Positions 23,732 to 33,931 of a DNA stretch of 49,186 bases are shown here, piece after piece. The notes under the pieces were generated by a model, which worked only from the letters and a program-made list of their open reading frames with translations, had not been told where the DNA came from and searched no databases. The stretch comes from an uncultured bacterium (GTDB lineage Bacteria > Patescibacteriota > Minisyncoccia > Phycocordibacterales > UBA2100). The stretch's first letter is position 1. Every line of letters starts with the position of its first letter. The stretch lies in contig CAIJXH010000017.1 in NCBI GenBank assembly GCA_903824595.1, forward strand, positions 1 through 49,186. The letters run 5' to 3'. Made by a program: the position numbers and the translations under genes.

Positions 23732-24331
23732 ATGATTACATCTCTTGTTGCATCACGAAATGGTTTGCAGAGTGCGGGTATGCGTGGTTTTACGCTCGTC
23801 GAAATGATTGTCGCCGTCGGTCTTTTCACGGTGGTGATGATGATCTCGATAGGGTCGCTTCTATCGCTGTTGCACGCGTCGCGTAAGGCGCAATCTATTG
23901 AAGCGGTTGTAGACAACCTCAATGTTGCGGTGGATAGTATGGCGCGCGCCATTCGTTTGGGTTCGGAATACCACTGCGGCGGAGGACTTTATTCTGTGAC
24001 GCAGGACTGCCGCGAAGGAGATAGTACGGTTGCATTTTTGCCGAATGGAAAAGACGTGTCATCTCCACGTACGGTGTATCACTACAACGCAGTGCTCAAG
24101 CGCATCGAAAGATCGGTGGATTCTGGTGTGACGTGGGTTCCTATTACCGCTTCAAACGTATCTATCACCAGCGCCGCATTCTATGTGGTTGGATCTGATC
24201 ATAGTGAAAGCGACAACGTACAGCCGAAAGTTATTATCGACATACAAGGAAGCGCGGGAATTGAGGGGGATCCAATGGCGAGTACGTTCCATGTGCAAGC
24301 TTCAGCGGTACAGCGACTTCTTGATATATGA
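23732..24331 (+). CDS. Minor pseudopilin, PilW/GspJ-like
   Basis: The 199-residue prepilin has a 18-residue leader ending MRG before FTLVEMIVAVGLFTVVMM. The helix is followed by VVDNLNVAVDSMARAIRLG and YHCGGGLYS, a PilW/GspJ-like pattern, and later by DGSVTWVPIT-like strands (observed as SGVTWVPITASNVSI). It starts one base after the previous stop and overlaps the next gene by four bases. Confidence 0.85.
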   Translation: MITSLVASRNGLQSAGMRGFTLVEMIVAVGLFTVVMMISIGSLLSLLHASRKAQSIEAVVDNLNVAVDSMARAIRLGSEYHCGGGLYSVTQDCREGDSTVAFLPNGKDVSSPRTVYHYNAVLKRIERSVDSGVTWVPITASNVSITSAAFYVVGSDHSESDNVQPKVIIDIQGSAGIEGDPMASTFHVQASAVQRLLDI

Positions 24332-24852
24332 GAGGATTTACTATCGTAGAGACGTTGGTTGCTGTATCACTGCTTACGATAGCGATTGTGGTTCCTATGT
24401 CGCTTGCATCACAAAGTCTCTCGGTTTCGTATTATGCGCGCGATCAAATGATAGCGTTTCATTTGGCTCAAGAGGCGTTTGAGACGATACGAGAACAGCG
24501 CGATACTAATATTTTGAGTATTGCCCGCGGAGTCGGGAATCCTGATTTGCTTGGAGGAATTCCTGCAACCGATGATAGTCCGTTCATTGTGGATGCTCTT
24601 ACTGATGTGATGACGCCGTGCGGTGCGACGTGTCCTGCTCTTCAGACCAATGGATCGTTATATGGATATAACAGTGGATGGACAGACACTAACTTCACTC
24701 GTACCGTGCGGGCACACTATGTGGGCAGTGGTACTAATGAAGTGAAAGTCACGGTGACGGTGTCATGGCACACGGGTGCGTTTCAAACGCGTACCGTGAC
24801 AATCTCCGAGAGCTTCTTTCGATGGGTTGAAGATGGAAGCGCGGCTACATAA
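24328..24852 (+). CDS. Minor pseudopilin, PilV/GspI-like
   Basis: The 174-residue prepilin has a very short leader, MRG, before FTIVETLVAVSLLTIAIV, and the helix runs into FHLAQEAFETIREQRDTN, typical of PilV/GspI. The ATG overlaps the previous stop (ATGA). The Cys pair CGATCPAL may form a disulfide. Confidence 0.85.
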   Translation: MRGFTIVETLVAVSLLTIAIVVPMSLASQSLSVSYYARDQMIAFHLAQEAFETIREQRDTNILSIARGVGNPDLLGGIPATDDSPFIVDALTDVMTPCGATCPALQTNGSLYGYNSGWTDTNFTRTVRAHYVGSGTNEVKVTVTVSWHTGAFQTRTVTISESFFRWVEDGSAAT

Positions 24853-24858
24853 TCATCT

Positions 24859-25371
24859 ATGCGTATCATAATAAAACATCACGTCGGGCAGCGAGGATTC
24901 ACACTTCTTCTTGCGGCACTCGTGTCATCGATCGTGCTTGCGATCGGAGTGTCTCTTTCTGAATTGGCGCAGAAATCAATAGTGCTCTCTTCTCTTGGAC
25001 GTGATTCGCAGGTTGCATTTGCGGCAGCTGATTCTGGATTGGAATGTGCGCTGTATTGGGATATGCGAAAAAATTTGTTCCAAATCGGAGTAGCCCCTAC
25101 GCTTGATCCAGCGCCTTCGTGCGATGGGCAAAACATCAGTGTGTCTGTAACGAATGGCGATCGGTCGACGTATCCGTACACACTTTCTTTTCAATTTGCA
25201 CCGACAAGCAATGGGGTGTCGTATTGCGCTCGCGTCTCGATAACAAAAACAACGAATATGAGTACGGGAGGAATCACAAGTGTTGTTCACAGCGATGGAT
25301 TCAGTACTGATTGCGACTCGATCTCGACATCGCAGCGCGCGTTACAGCGCAGTATTGAATTGCGTTACTGA
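24859..25371 (+). CDS. Minor pilus protein, PilX-like
   Basis: The 170-residue product begins MRIIIKHHVGQRG before FTLLLAALVSSIVLAIGV, a prepilin-like helix that lacks Glu at position 5, as GspK/PilX proteins often do. QVAFAAADSGLECALYWD is the conserved PilX/GspK segment after the helix. It closes the pseudopilin set. Confidence 0.82.
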   Translation: MRIIIKHHVGQRGFTLLLAALVSSIVLAIGVSLSELAQKSIVLSSLGRDSQVAFAAADSGLECALYWDMRKNLFQIGVAPTLDPAPSCDGQNISVSVTNGDRSTYPYTLSFQFAPTSNGVSYCARVSITKTTNMSTGGITSVVHSDGFSTDCDSISTSQRALQRSIELRY

Positions 25372-25374
25372 TGA

Positions 25375-27470
<2,096 letters not shown>

Positions 27471-27511
27471 CACGATAGGACGTGATTAAGAGGTGTTGCG
27501 GTGTACTATTT

Positions 27512-27540
27512 TTGCGCCGCGCATGATTCCTCCGTATAAT
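27512..27540 (+). promoter_or_regulatory. Promoter of gatCAB (TTGCGC-N17-TATAAT)
   Basis: The -10 ends 6 bases before ATG 27547 and the -35 is correctly spaced, so transcription should begin on the gatC start codon. Confidence 0.65.
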
Positions 27541-27546
27541 GTCCAG

Positions 27547-27855
27547 ATGAATGCGCAAATGCCCGAGTTGTCGATCAGTGATGTGAAGAAGGTTGCTGCG
27601 TTGGCGAGTTTGCCGGTGTCGGACGCGCTCGCGGAGAAATTCCGCCCGCAGTTGCTTTCGGTGCTTGGGTTTGTGGGGGAGATTGGGACGCTCGATACGG
27701 AAGGCGTGGTGGAGACATCGCAAGTGACGGGACTTGAGAATATTTACCGCGAGGATGTGGTGGAAGAATCGAGTATGTTTACACAGAAAGAAGCACTGCA
27801 AAACGCGAAGCGCACGCACAATGGGTATTTCGTGGTGAAAGCCGTCATCGAATAA
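27547..27855 (+). CDS. gatC: Glutamyl/aspartyl-tRNA amidotransferase subunit C
   Basis: GatC stabilises the GatAB complex that turns Glu-tRNA(Gln) or Asp-tRNA(Asn) into the amide form. The 102-residue protein shows the family pattern ISDVKKVAALASLPVSDALAEKF followed by LDTEGVVETSQVTGLENIYREDVVE. The ATG at 27547 is placed by the promoter; an upstream in-frame start (27493) lies before the -10 and is rejected. gatA follows after 1 base. Confidence 0.92.
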   Translation: MNAQMPELSISDVKKVAALASLPVSDALAEKFRPQLLSVLGFVGEIGTLDTEGVVETSQVTGLENIYREDVVEESSMFTQKEALQNAKRTHNGYFVVKAVIE

Positions 27856-27856
27856 T

Positions 27857-29275
27857 ATGTTGCTCGACCTTTCAATTCGGGAATTGCAGGCAGGATTGGC
27901 AGCCAAGAAATTTTCAAGCGAGGATCTCGTGCGCAAGTGCTACGAAAATATCGCCCGCGAGCAGCCGCGTACCAATGCGTTCATCACCATCGTCGACAAA
28001 GAAACAGCGCTCAAAGAAGCGAAGGAGAAAGATGCGGCGCGGACTCCGTCCGCGCCGCCCCTCTACGGCATCCCATTTGTATTGAAAGATTCGTTTGCGA
28101 CGCGCGGCATCCGCACTACCTGTGCTTCAAACGTGCTTCGCGATTTCATTCCGCCGTACGACGCGACCGTGTATCGCAGGCTCCGCGAAGCGGGTGCAAT
28201 TCTGATCGGAAAAATGAACATGGATGCGTGGGGACACGGCGGCAGTTCGGAGAACACCGACTTTGGCGCGGTGCGCAATCCGTGGGATATTGAGCGAGTG
28301 CCCGGCGGCTCGAGTGGTGGGTGTGCGGCGGGTGTCGCGGTGCGCATGGCGGCATTTGCAATCGGCGAAGACACGGGCGGCTCGATCCGCAATCCGTCGG
28401 CATGGTGCAACACCACAGGACTCAAGGTTACCTACGGTCGCGTCTCTCGCTATGGATGTGTGGCATACGCGTCGTCGTTCGATACAGTGGGTCCGATGGG
28501 GAAATCGGTGGAGGATTGTGCGGCGATATTGGAAGCGACGGCGGGGAACGATCTGCACGATGCGACGAGCGCTCCTGTACCAGTGCCTTCGTACACCGCA
28601 GAACTTGCGGGTGCGGAATCATTCATCAAAGACAAGACAATCGGCGTTCCGCGAGAATTGTTTGGCGAAGGACTCGATCCGGAGATTCGCGCAAGTATCA
28701 TGGCGAGCATTGATGTGCTGAAAGGTCTCGGCATGCAGGTAAAGGAGCTTTCTATGCCGCTTTTCGACTACGGGCTTCCGGTGTACTACCTCATTGCACC
28801 GAGCGAGACGAGCTCCAATCTTGCACGCTACGACGGTGTGCGCTACGGAGGCGATCGCAGTAATTTTACGGAAGAAACAATGCGTCGCATTATGATCGGC
28901 ACCTACGCGCTTTCCGCTGGATACTACGATGCCTATTACCGCAAGGCGCAAAAGGCGCGCACGCTTTTCATTGCAGAATACAAACGTCTCCTCTCCGAGT
29001 GTGACGTACTCGTCATGCCAGTCAATCCGACCGTCGCACCAAAAGTGGGCGAACTCATGGCAGATCCGCTTGCCAATCTTCTCGCCGACGTGTACACCGT
29101 TTCGATCAATCCTGTCGGCGTGCCATCGCTCGCGGTGCCGTCGGGATTCACCAAAGCAGGATTGCCGATTGGTATGCAGATCGTGGGGAAGATGTTTGCC
29201 GAGTCGCTGCTGTTTCAGATCGGGCACGCATTCCAATCAGAGACGGATTATCACACTCGCGCACCCAAGGTATGA
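27857..29275 (+). CDS. gatA: Glutamyl-tRNA amidotransferase subunit A
   Basis: GatA is the amidase subunit that frees ammonia from glutamine. The 472-residue product has the catalytic Lys in PFVLKDSFATRG, the Gly/Ser-rich signature GGSSGGCAAGVAV with the cis-Ser, and the nucleophile region DTGGSIRNPSAWC. Family members usually read GSIRQPA at this point, so NPSAW is a local change. Length is normal. It overlaps gatB by four bases. Confidence 0.94.
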   Translation: MLLDLSIRELQAGLAAKKFSSEDLVRKCYENIAREQPRTNAFITIVDKETALKEAKEKDAARTPSAPPLYGIPFVLKDSFATRGIRTTCASNVLRDFIPPYDATVYRRLREAGAILIGKMNMDAWGHGGSSENTDFGAVRNPWDIERVPGGSSGGCAAGVAVRMAAFAIGEDTGGSIRNPSAWCNTTGLKVTYGRVSRYGCVAYASSFDTVGPMGKSVEDCAAILEATAGNDLHDATSAPVPVPSYTAELAGAESFIKDKTIGVPRELFGEGLDPEIRASIMASIDVLKGLGMQVKELSMPLFDYGLPVYYLIAPSETSSNLARYDGVRYGGDRSNFTEETMRRIMIGTYALSAGYYDAYYRKAQKARTLFIAEYKRLLSECDVLVMPVNPTVAPKVGELMADPLANLLADVYTVSINPVGVPSLAVPSGFTKAGLPIGMQIVGKMFAESLLFQIGHAFQSETDYHTRAPKV

Positions 29276-30633
29276 CCGAACAATTCCCCACACCCGTGAT
29301 CGGCATGGAAATCCATGTGGAATTGAAAACGAAATCGAAGATGTTTTGCGGGTGCAAGAACGATCCCTTCGGTGCCGACGCTCCCAATACGCACACGTGC
29401 CCGGTGTGCCTGGGGCTGCCGGGGGCTCTGCCGGTGCCAAACAGAAAAGCGGTGGAGTGGACGATTCGCCTCGCGCTCGCGCTCAACTGCTCCATCTCGA
29501 TGGAGAGTAAATTCGACCGCAAACATTACTCGTATCCCGATTTGCCAAAAGGGTACCAGATCAGCCAATACGACCAGCCGATCGGGCACGACGGGTATCT
29601 TGAAATCGGTGAAGGCGAGAAGCGCAGCAAAATCCGCATACGCCGCGTGCACCTTGAAGAAGATACGGGCAAGCTATCGCATAAGGAAATAGACGGAGAA
29701 AACGTATCTCTTATTGATTTCAACCGCTCCAGCGTCCCGCTCGTCGAGATCGTTACCGAGCCTGATATGCGCAGCGCCGAAGAAGCGAAAGAGTTTGGTA
29801 AAAAATTGCATCGCATCGTGCGCTATAGCGACGTGTCGGATGCCGACATGGAAAAAGGCTCAATGCGTCTTGAGGCAAACGTGAGTGTGTCGGAGCATAC
29901 AGAGATTACCGAAGACAATCTCCCGCCGTACAAAGTGGAACTGAAGAACATCAACTCATTTCGCTTCATGGCGCTGGCGGCAGACTACGAAATCAAGCGT
30001 CAGCGCGAAGCGCGCGCGCGCGGCGAGAAAATTCCGCAGGAGACGCGCGGCTGGGGCGAGGCGAAGAAAGCGACGCGTCTTCAGCGTGTGAAAGAAGACG
30101 CGCAAGAATATCGCTATTTTCCCGATCCTGATTTGCCGCCGATGCGATTCAAGGAAGAAATGGTCGCGTCGATCAAGAAAAGTTTGCCGCCGATGCCCGA
30201 TACCTACGCGGCGCAATTTGTTGCTGCTGGGGCATCGTACGAATCTGCCGACATTCTCACCGACGACATGGCGACGGCGCAGCTCGTTGCCGAAGCACTC
30301 CCGCTTGTATCCGACGGCAAGATTTTCATCAATTGGTTCTTGCGTAATCGCGACACAAACGCCGCGCTTTCCGCCGCCGATCTCGCGAAGCGTTTTGCTG
30401 ATGAAAAGGGGAGTAAAGTAACAGACGAGGCGGTGATCATCGAATGGGTGAAAACGGTCGTCGACGAGAATCAAAACGTGGTCGCCGAGTTCAAGGCTGG
30501 CAAGGAAAGCGTACTCATGTTCCTTGTGGGTAAAGTGCAGAAACTTGCCGCGGGCAAAGCCGATGCGCAGGTGGTGATGAGGCTGCTCCGCTCACAGATC
30601 GATCAATACACACGCTCTTCTGTGGCGCGATAG
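29272..30633 (+). CDS. gatB: Aspartyl/glutamyl-tRNA amidotransferase subunit B
   Basis: GatB binds the charged tRNA and carries out the kinase and amidation steps. The 453-residue product has IGMEIHVELKTKSKMFC, the zinc-site Cys in CGCKNDPF and NTHTCPVCLGLPG, and YSYPDLPKGYQISQYDQPI, all classic GatB segments. The C-terminal tail domain (VVAEFKAGKESVLMFLVGKVQK) is complete. A full gatCAB suggests that Gln- and/or Asn-tRNA are made indirectly. Confidence 0.95.
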   Translation: MTEQFPTPVIGMEIHVELKTKSKMFCGCKNDPFGADAPNTHTCPVCLGLPGALPVPNRKAVEWTIRLALALNCSISMESKFDRKHYSYPDLPKGYQISQYDQPIGHDGYLEIGEGEKRSKIRIRRVHLEEDTGKLSHKEIDGENVSLIDFNRSSVPLVEIVTEPDMRSAEEAKEFGKKLHRIVRYSDVSDADMEKGSMRLEANVSVSEHTEITEDNLPPYKVELKNINSFRFMALAADYEIKRQREARARGEKIPQETRGWGEAKKATRLQRVKEDAQEYRYFPDPDLPPMRFKEEMVASIKKSLPPMPDTYAAQFVAAGASYESADILTDDMATAQLVAEALPLVSDGKIFINWFLRNRDTNAALSAADLAKRFADEKGSKVTDEAVIIEWVKTVVDENQNVVAEFKAGKESVLMFLVGKVQKLAAGKADAQVVMRLLRSQIDQYTRSSVAR

Positions 30634-30635
30634 CG

Positions 30636-30641
30636 TATAAT
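30636..30641 (+). promoter_or_regulatory. -10 element, TATAAT
   Basis: A consensus TATAAT ends 6 bases before ATG 30648. Confidence 0.6.
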
Positions 30642-30647
30642 GGATAC

Positions 30648-31325
30648 ATGGAACTCGAAGGATTTGCACAATCATTCTCGGCATCATTTTGGATGCTAAG
30701 CGATATTGTGTTTCGGTGGGTGCCTGCAAGTATCGCCTCGCTCACAACAGCAGTCCAAACGGCACAGCCTCCTGTTGCTCCCGTATCGATATGGGATGTT
30801 CCCGCACTTCTTTCAGATGCGCATGTGGGCACGTCGTATGATGTCATGCTGCATGCGTGGATGACGTTTGCGTTGTGCGCTTTTGCCGCGGCGTTGCCGT
30901 TTATAGGTATCATCGTCTACTCCATGGTTCGTGTATGGCAAATACGGCATCTCGAAAAGAAAGAGCACGAAAAAGCATATAGAGCAGCACACGATGACCC
31001 TTCAAAAAGTAAGACACGCTGGAATAGAATCACCGACCATCTTGATGGTGACAAACCTGACTCATGGCGGCTTGCCATCCTCGAGGCGGACATCATGCTC
31101 AATGAGCTTCTTGATCTCAAGGGATATAAAGGAGAAACAATGGCAGACAAAATGAAACAGATAGATAGAGCCGATTTCAATTCGATCGATCTTGCGTGGG
31201 AGGCGCACAAATATCGCAACAAAGTCGCGCACGAGACAGCAGATAATGCGCTTGAGTATCGCGAAGTTCGTCGCGTGATCGCATTATACGAACGTGTGTT
31301 TAGGGAGTTTGGGTTTATTGAATAG
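30648..31325 (+). CDS. Membrane protein of unknown function with long cytoplasmic domain
   Basis: The 225-residue protein has a hydrophobic stretch near the N-terminus (residues 12-32) and a clear membrane helix at about 75-97 (TFALCAFAAALPFIGIIVY). The C-terminal 125 residues are cytoplasmic, helical and charged, with LAILEADIMLNELLDLKGYKG and WEAHKYRNKVAHET. The RNKVAHE segment is like that of HEPN/DUF4145-type helical domains, but I cannot assign a function. It follows gatB by 14 bases with its own leaderless promoter. Confidence 0.7.
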   Translation: MELEGFAQSFSASFWMLSDIVFRWVPASIASLTTAVQTAQPPVAPVSIWDVPALLSDAHVGTSYDVMLHAWMTFALCAFAAALPFIGIIVYSMVRVWQIRHLEKKEHEKAYRAAHDDPSKSKTRWNRITDHLDGDKPDSWRLAILEADIMLNELLDLKGYKGETMADKMKQIDRADFNSIDLAWEAHKYRNKVAHETADNALEYREVRRVIALYERVFREFGFIE

Positions 31326-31337
31326 GGATGGGGGAGT

Positions 31338-31366
31338 TTGCAGTGTGTGTCTCTATGTAGTACGCT
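31338..31366 (+). promoter_or_regulatory. Promoter of the initiator tRNA (TTGCAG-N17-TACGCT)
   Basis: Spacing is ideal, and the predicted start, 7 bases after the -10, is 31373, the first base of the mature tRNA. Confidence 0.5.
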
Positions 31367-31372
31367 CTTGAA

Positions 31373-31444
31373 AGCGGGGTAGAGCAGTAGTAGCTCGTCA
31401 GGCTCATAACCTGAAGGTCGTGGGTGCAATTCCCACCCCCGCAA
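31373..31444 (+). tRNA. Initiator tRNA-fMet (CAU anticodon)
   Basis: The 72-base sequence folds as a cloverleaf: a 7-position acceptor with an A1:A72 mismatch, D stem GAGC/GCTC, anticodon stem TCAGG/CCTGA with loop CTCATAA, a 5-base variable loop and T stem GTGGG/CCCAC. The unpaired 1:72 and the A11:U24 pair are initiator marks. The anticodon stem has two rather than three G:C pairs next to the loop. The D loop (AGTAGTA) lacks GG, and the T loop begins TGC instead of TTC. CCA is not encoded. A terminator follows. Confidence 0.88.
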
Positions 31445-31457
31445 CACGTAAAACGAC

Positions 31458-31481
31458 AAAGCGCACACCAGTGCGCTTTTT
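31458..31481 (+). terminator. Rho-independent terminator of the tRNA gene
   Basis: A 9-bp stem (AAAGCGCAC/GTGCGCTTT) with loop ACCA is followed by T. An outer ACGTAA/TTACGT pairing extends it. Confidence 0.88.
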
Positions 31482-31591
31482 CGTTACGTGCTCGAGGGAG
31501 CGAAGCGCCTGCGCGTTGTCGTGTGTGGAATTTTGTTGCTTTTTATGAGGGCGTGAGTAGAATGCGCCCAGAATATCACAGGGAGGATTCG

Positions 31592-32365
31592 ATGGCTCTC
31601 CATGGCTTTATGAGGCGTTTTTCTTTCGATCCTTCCAAAGCCGGCTGGCTTGGAGTCGAACGAGAAGCGTTTATTCAAACTACCGACGGTGCGCTCGTAC
31701 CAGAGGCGTCGCGAGTGTTGTCGGCGCTTCGTGCTCATGATCCCAATCGGTTCGGGTTTGAGTTATCGGCGTGTCAGATCGAATCTCGTACGCGACCATG
31801 TTGTGTCGATGAGTTGCTCGATGAGCTGCGCGCTAACGACGATGCGTTGAACGTGGCATTGTCATCGCTCGGTTTGATGGCGAATCACCATGAAGTCGGA
31901 CCAGTCGACATGCCGCTCGATGTATTTCCGGATCCGACCGGGCGATACCAAAGAATCGTCGAGCAAATGTCGCCAGAGGTACGTATGGCGGCGTGCAGGA
32001 TCATTGGTACGCATGTACACGTGGGTATGCCTGATCACGAAACCGCGTTGCGGGTATATAACGATGTTGTGCAGCATGTGCCGCGACTGTGTGATCTTGG
32101 TGATGGATCAGGTGGCGAGCGGCTCGCTATCTATCGGACAGTGAATCCGGATTGTATGCCGCGACCGTATGGCTCATGGTCTGAGTTCCATGGTGTGGCG
32201 CTCGCAGAAGGATTCGCGGATGATCCGCGAAATTGCTGGACGCTCGTGCGAGTATCCAAGCACGGCACGCTGGAGTTTCGGATGTTCGGCACCACGCAAT
32301 ATGTGGAAATGGTGTACGAATGGGCGCGTGAATGTCATCGTGTGTGTATGGAAGTGATGGAATGA
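31592..32365 (+). CDS. GCS2-family carboxylate-amine ligase (glutamate-cysteine ligase-like)
   Basis: The 257-residue product is a short member of the YbdK/GCS2 family, which joins an amino acid to a glutamate carboxylate with ATP. It has WLGVEREAFI at the N-terminus, an acidic strand FGFELSACQIESRTRP, and GTHVHVGMPDHETALRVYN, the conserved G-x-HVH-x-G segment. The usual length is about 370 residues, so the C-terminal part is reduced. No gshB is nearby. A Shine-Dalgarno (AGGGAGG, 31580-31586) sets the start at 31592, and TAGAAT at 31558-31563 gives a leader of about 22 bases. This is one of few genes here with a clear ribosome binding site. Confidence 0.8.
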   Translation: MALHGFMRRFSFDPSKAGWLGVEREAFIQTTDGALVPEASRVLSALRAHDPNRFGFELSACQIESRTRPCCVDELLDELRANDDALNVALSSLGLMANHHEVGPVDMPLDVFPDPTGRYQRIVEQMSPEVRMAACRIIGTHVHVGMPDHETALRVYNDVVQHVPRLCDLGDGSGGERLAIYRTVNPDCMPRPYGSWSEFHGVALAEGFADDPRNCWTLVRVSKHGTLEFRMFGTTQYVEMVYEWARECHRVCMEVME

Positions 32366-32371
32366 TGCCTT

Positions 32372-32416
32372 GGGCGCGGGAGAAGTGTTGATACTTCTCC
32401 CGCGCCCTTATTTTTT
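32372..32416 (+). terminator. Strong rho-independent terminator
   Basis: A perfect 15-bp stem (GGGCGCGGGAGAAGT and its complement) with a 6-base loop is followed by TTATTTTTT. Confidence 0.93.
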
Positions 32417-32441
32417 ATGTATTGTCTGGTATTCTGACGAG

Positions 32442-33419
32442 ATGAAATTCTCAACATCAACTCACGCAGTGCGTATCAGACGTACGTTTGAGATGTTGAA
32501 ATCACAATCATACGAAGGTGTTTCCGGTGTGTTGTGTATAGACAGCGGCGTATCGGGACCTGTGGTTGGAATGACGGCATGCACGCATGGCAACGAGCCG
32601 GCAGGACTTGCGATCTTCGCCCATCTTCTCGAGGATATGGATATTTGCAACACTCTGTTGCGCGGGACGTTGTTTTTGGTGGTCAACAACGTAGGGGCGG
32701 CAAACCTGTTTTTCGATCTTACTGCGCAAGGGAAAGACACATCTGTAGCACGTTACGTGGATATCAATATGAATCGTTTGCCAAAGGATGTGTGTACGAA
32801 TGATGCGGATACTAGGTATGAAGCATGTCGTACACGCGAACTGCTTCCTCTGTGGAAGCGTTTTGACTATGGCATGGATGTGCATAGTACAACGATGGAC
32901 ATTGAGCCGATGATTATCAGTAAAGGAGACTCGTATGCACTAGAGCTTGCACGTGGATTTCCTGTACGCAAACTCGTATCGCATATTGATAGAGTCCAGC
33001 TCAATACGCCGGTGTTTGCATTCTATGGAGGCACTCATGCGCAGGTGTGTGCGATAGAAGCCGGTCAGCATGAAAAAGACACGGCATACGTCAACGCGAC
33101 CATGTGCGCCAAAGCGTTTCTCCAGAATGCGCACATGCTATCGGGCACATCGCATACACAAATCACCGAGTATCGGGAGTTCTTTATTGACGGATCGGTA
33201 GTGTTTGATGATGTGTCGTATGATTTTGTAACACTGTTCCAAGAGGAGGAGTGTGTGCGCGAGGGACAGGTGCTTGCCACCAGTAGCATCGGACTTCCGG
33301 ACGTGCGCGCGCCATTTGAGGGCGTTCTTATTATGCCTAGTACGAAAAGAGGGAGTGAAAAAATAATGGGAGAAGAGCAGTCTTTTATTTCACGCCCTAT
33401 GCGTGTGCGTAGAGTGTAG
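32442..33419 (+). CDS. Succinylglutamate desuccinylase/aspartoacylase-family zinc hydrolase
   Basis: The 325-residue protein belongs to the M14-like AstE/AspA group, which removes acyl groups from N-acyl amino acids or C-terminal residues from small peptides. The zinc motif is ACTHGNEPAG (H and E ligands), followed by RYVDINMNRLP and GMDVHSTTMD with the third His ligand. A C-terminal beta domain (residues about 240-325) is present. The substrate is unknown. TATTCT ends 6 bases before ATG 32442. A small membrane-protein gene converges 4 bases after the stop. Confidence 0.82.
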   Translation: MKFSTSTHAVRIRRTFEMLKSQSYEGVSGVLCIDSGVSGPVVGMTACTHGNEPAGLAIFAHLLEDMDICNTLLRGTLFLVVNNVGAANLFFDLTAQGKDTSVARYVDINMNRLPKDVCTNDADTRYEACRTRELLPLWKRFDYGMDVHSTTMDIEPMIISKGDSYALELARGFPVRKLVSHIDRVQLNTPVFAFYGGTHAQVCAIEAGQHEKDTAYVNATMCAKAFLQNAHMLSGTSHTQITEYREFFIDGSVVFDDVSYDFVTLFQEEECVREGQVLATSSIGLPDVRAPFEGVLIMPSTKRGSEKIMGEEQSFISRPMRVRRV

Positions 33420-33423
33420 GGTA

Positions 33424-33612
33424 TCAATTCGCCATGGTGCCAAGGATTGTCTCGACAGCGCAGGTGGCGATAAAGAAGGCGAATGCAAATACGCACTGCT
33501 TCCATTCGAGCGCGATGAAAAGCATGCAGAATGCGTATACCAAAAATCCGAGAGAGAATGTCCAAATGACGGAATTGAGTGTGAGAAGCAGGTTCCATGT
33601 ACGTCCGCTCAT
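33424..33612 (-). CDS. Small two-helix membrane protein, paralogue A
   Basis: The 62-residue protein has two membrane helices (about 8-33 and 39-58) joined by EWKQ. It is a paralogue of the protein at 39250-39435: both keep CMLFI, a Trp-x-Gln-CVFAFA segment, a Glu near the end of helix 2 and a final Asn. On its own strand TATAAT (33620-33625) ends 7 bases before ATG 33612, so expression is leaderless. The family is not recognised. Confidence 0.72.
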   Translation of the reverse strand: MSGRTWNLLLTLNSVIWTFSLGFLVYAFCMLFIALEWKQCVFAFAFFIATCAVETILGTMAN

Positions 33613-33619
33613 GATCACG

Positions 33620-33625
33620 ATTATA
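33620..33625 (-). promoter_or_regulatory. -10 element of small membrane protein A, TATAAT
   Basis: Consensus hexamer on the minus strand, 7 bases before ATG 33612. Confidence 0.55.
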
Positions 33626-33633
33626 CCGCGCCC

Positions 33634-33687
33634 TTGAAGAATGCAGGAGTGGGTGTATAGTGCGCGACGGTGCAATTGGACGGAGGA
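33634..33687 (+). promoter_or_regulatory. Promoter and ribosome binding site of the 62-residue protein gene
   Basis: TTGAAG (33634-33639) and TATAGT (33656-33661) are 16 bases apart. GGAGGA at 33682-33687 lies 7 bases before ATG 33695, so this mRNA has a true leader of about 27 bases. Confidence 0.6.
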
Positions 33688-33694
33688 AAAGATC

Positions 33695-33883
33695 ATGTTG
33701 CGAAATGATCCAGCTGATACGTTTGTCACGGAAGACGTCATTCGTGATGAAAGTGGGCATCTACTCGTGGCGGGGACGCGAGTGGATCTCAAAAAATATA
33801 AAGCACCGCCACCTGCTCCTGCGCTGAAAGGAGGATATGCGAGCACGATTCCTCCAGTGCGAGAGGATGGTCGACCGGTTTGA
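33695..33883 (+). CDS. Small hypothetical protein (62 residues)
   Basis: The product is soluble and polar, with FVTEDVIRDESGHLLVAGTRV and a Pro-rich tail (KAPPPAPALKGGY). It has no membrane helix and no known motif. A strong Shine-Dalgarno and promoter support that it is real. It is followed by a hairpin and argH. Confidence 0.6.
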   Translation: MLRNDPADTFVTEDVIRDESGHLLVAGTRVDLKKYKAPPPAPALKGGYASTIPPVREDGRPV

Positions 33884-33897
33884 TTGGTTTTGCGCGG

Positions 33898-33920
33898 GCG
33901 GGGACGCGAAGCGTCCCCGC
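33898..33920 (+). terminator. Hairpin between the small gene and argH
   Basis: A perfect 10-bp stem (GCGGGGACGC/GCGTCCCCGC) with loop GAA. There is no T run, so it may be a processing or attenuation hairpin rather than a terminator. Confidence 0.55.
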
Positions 33921-33931
33921 ACACTATTTCT

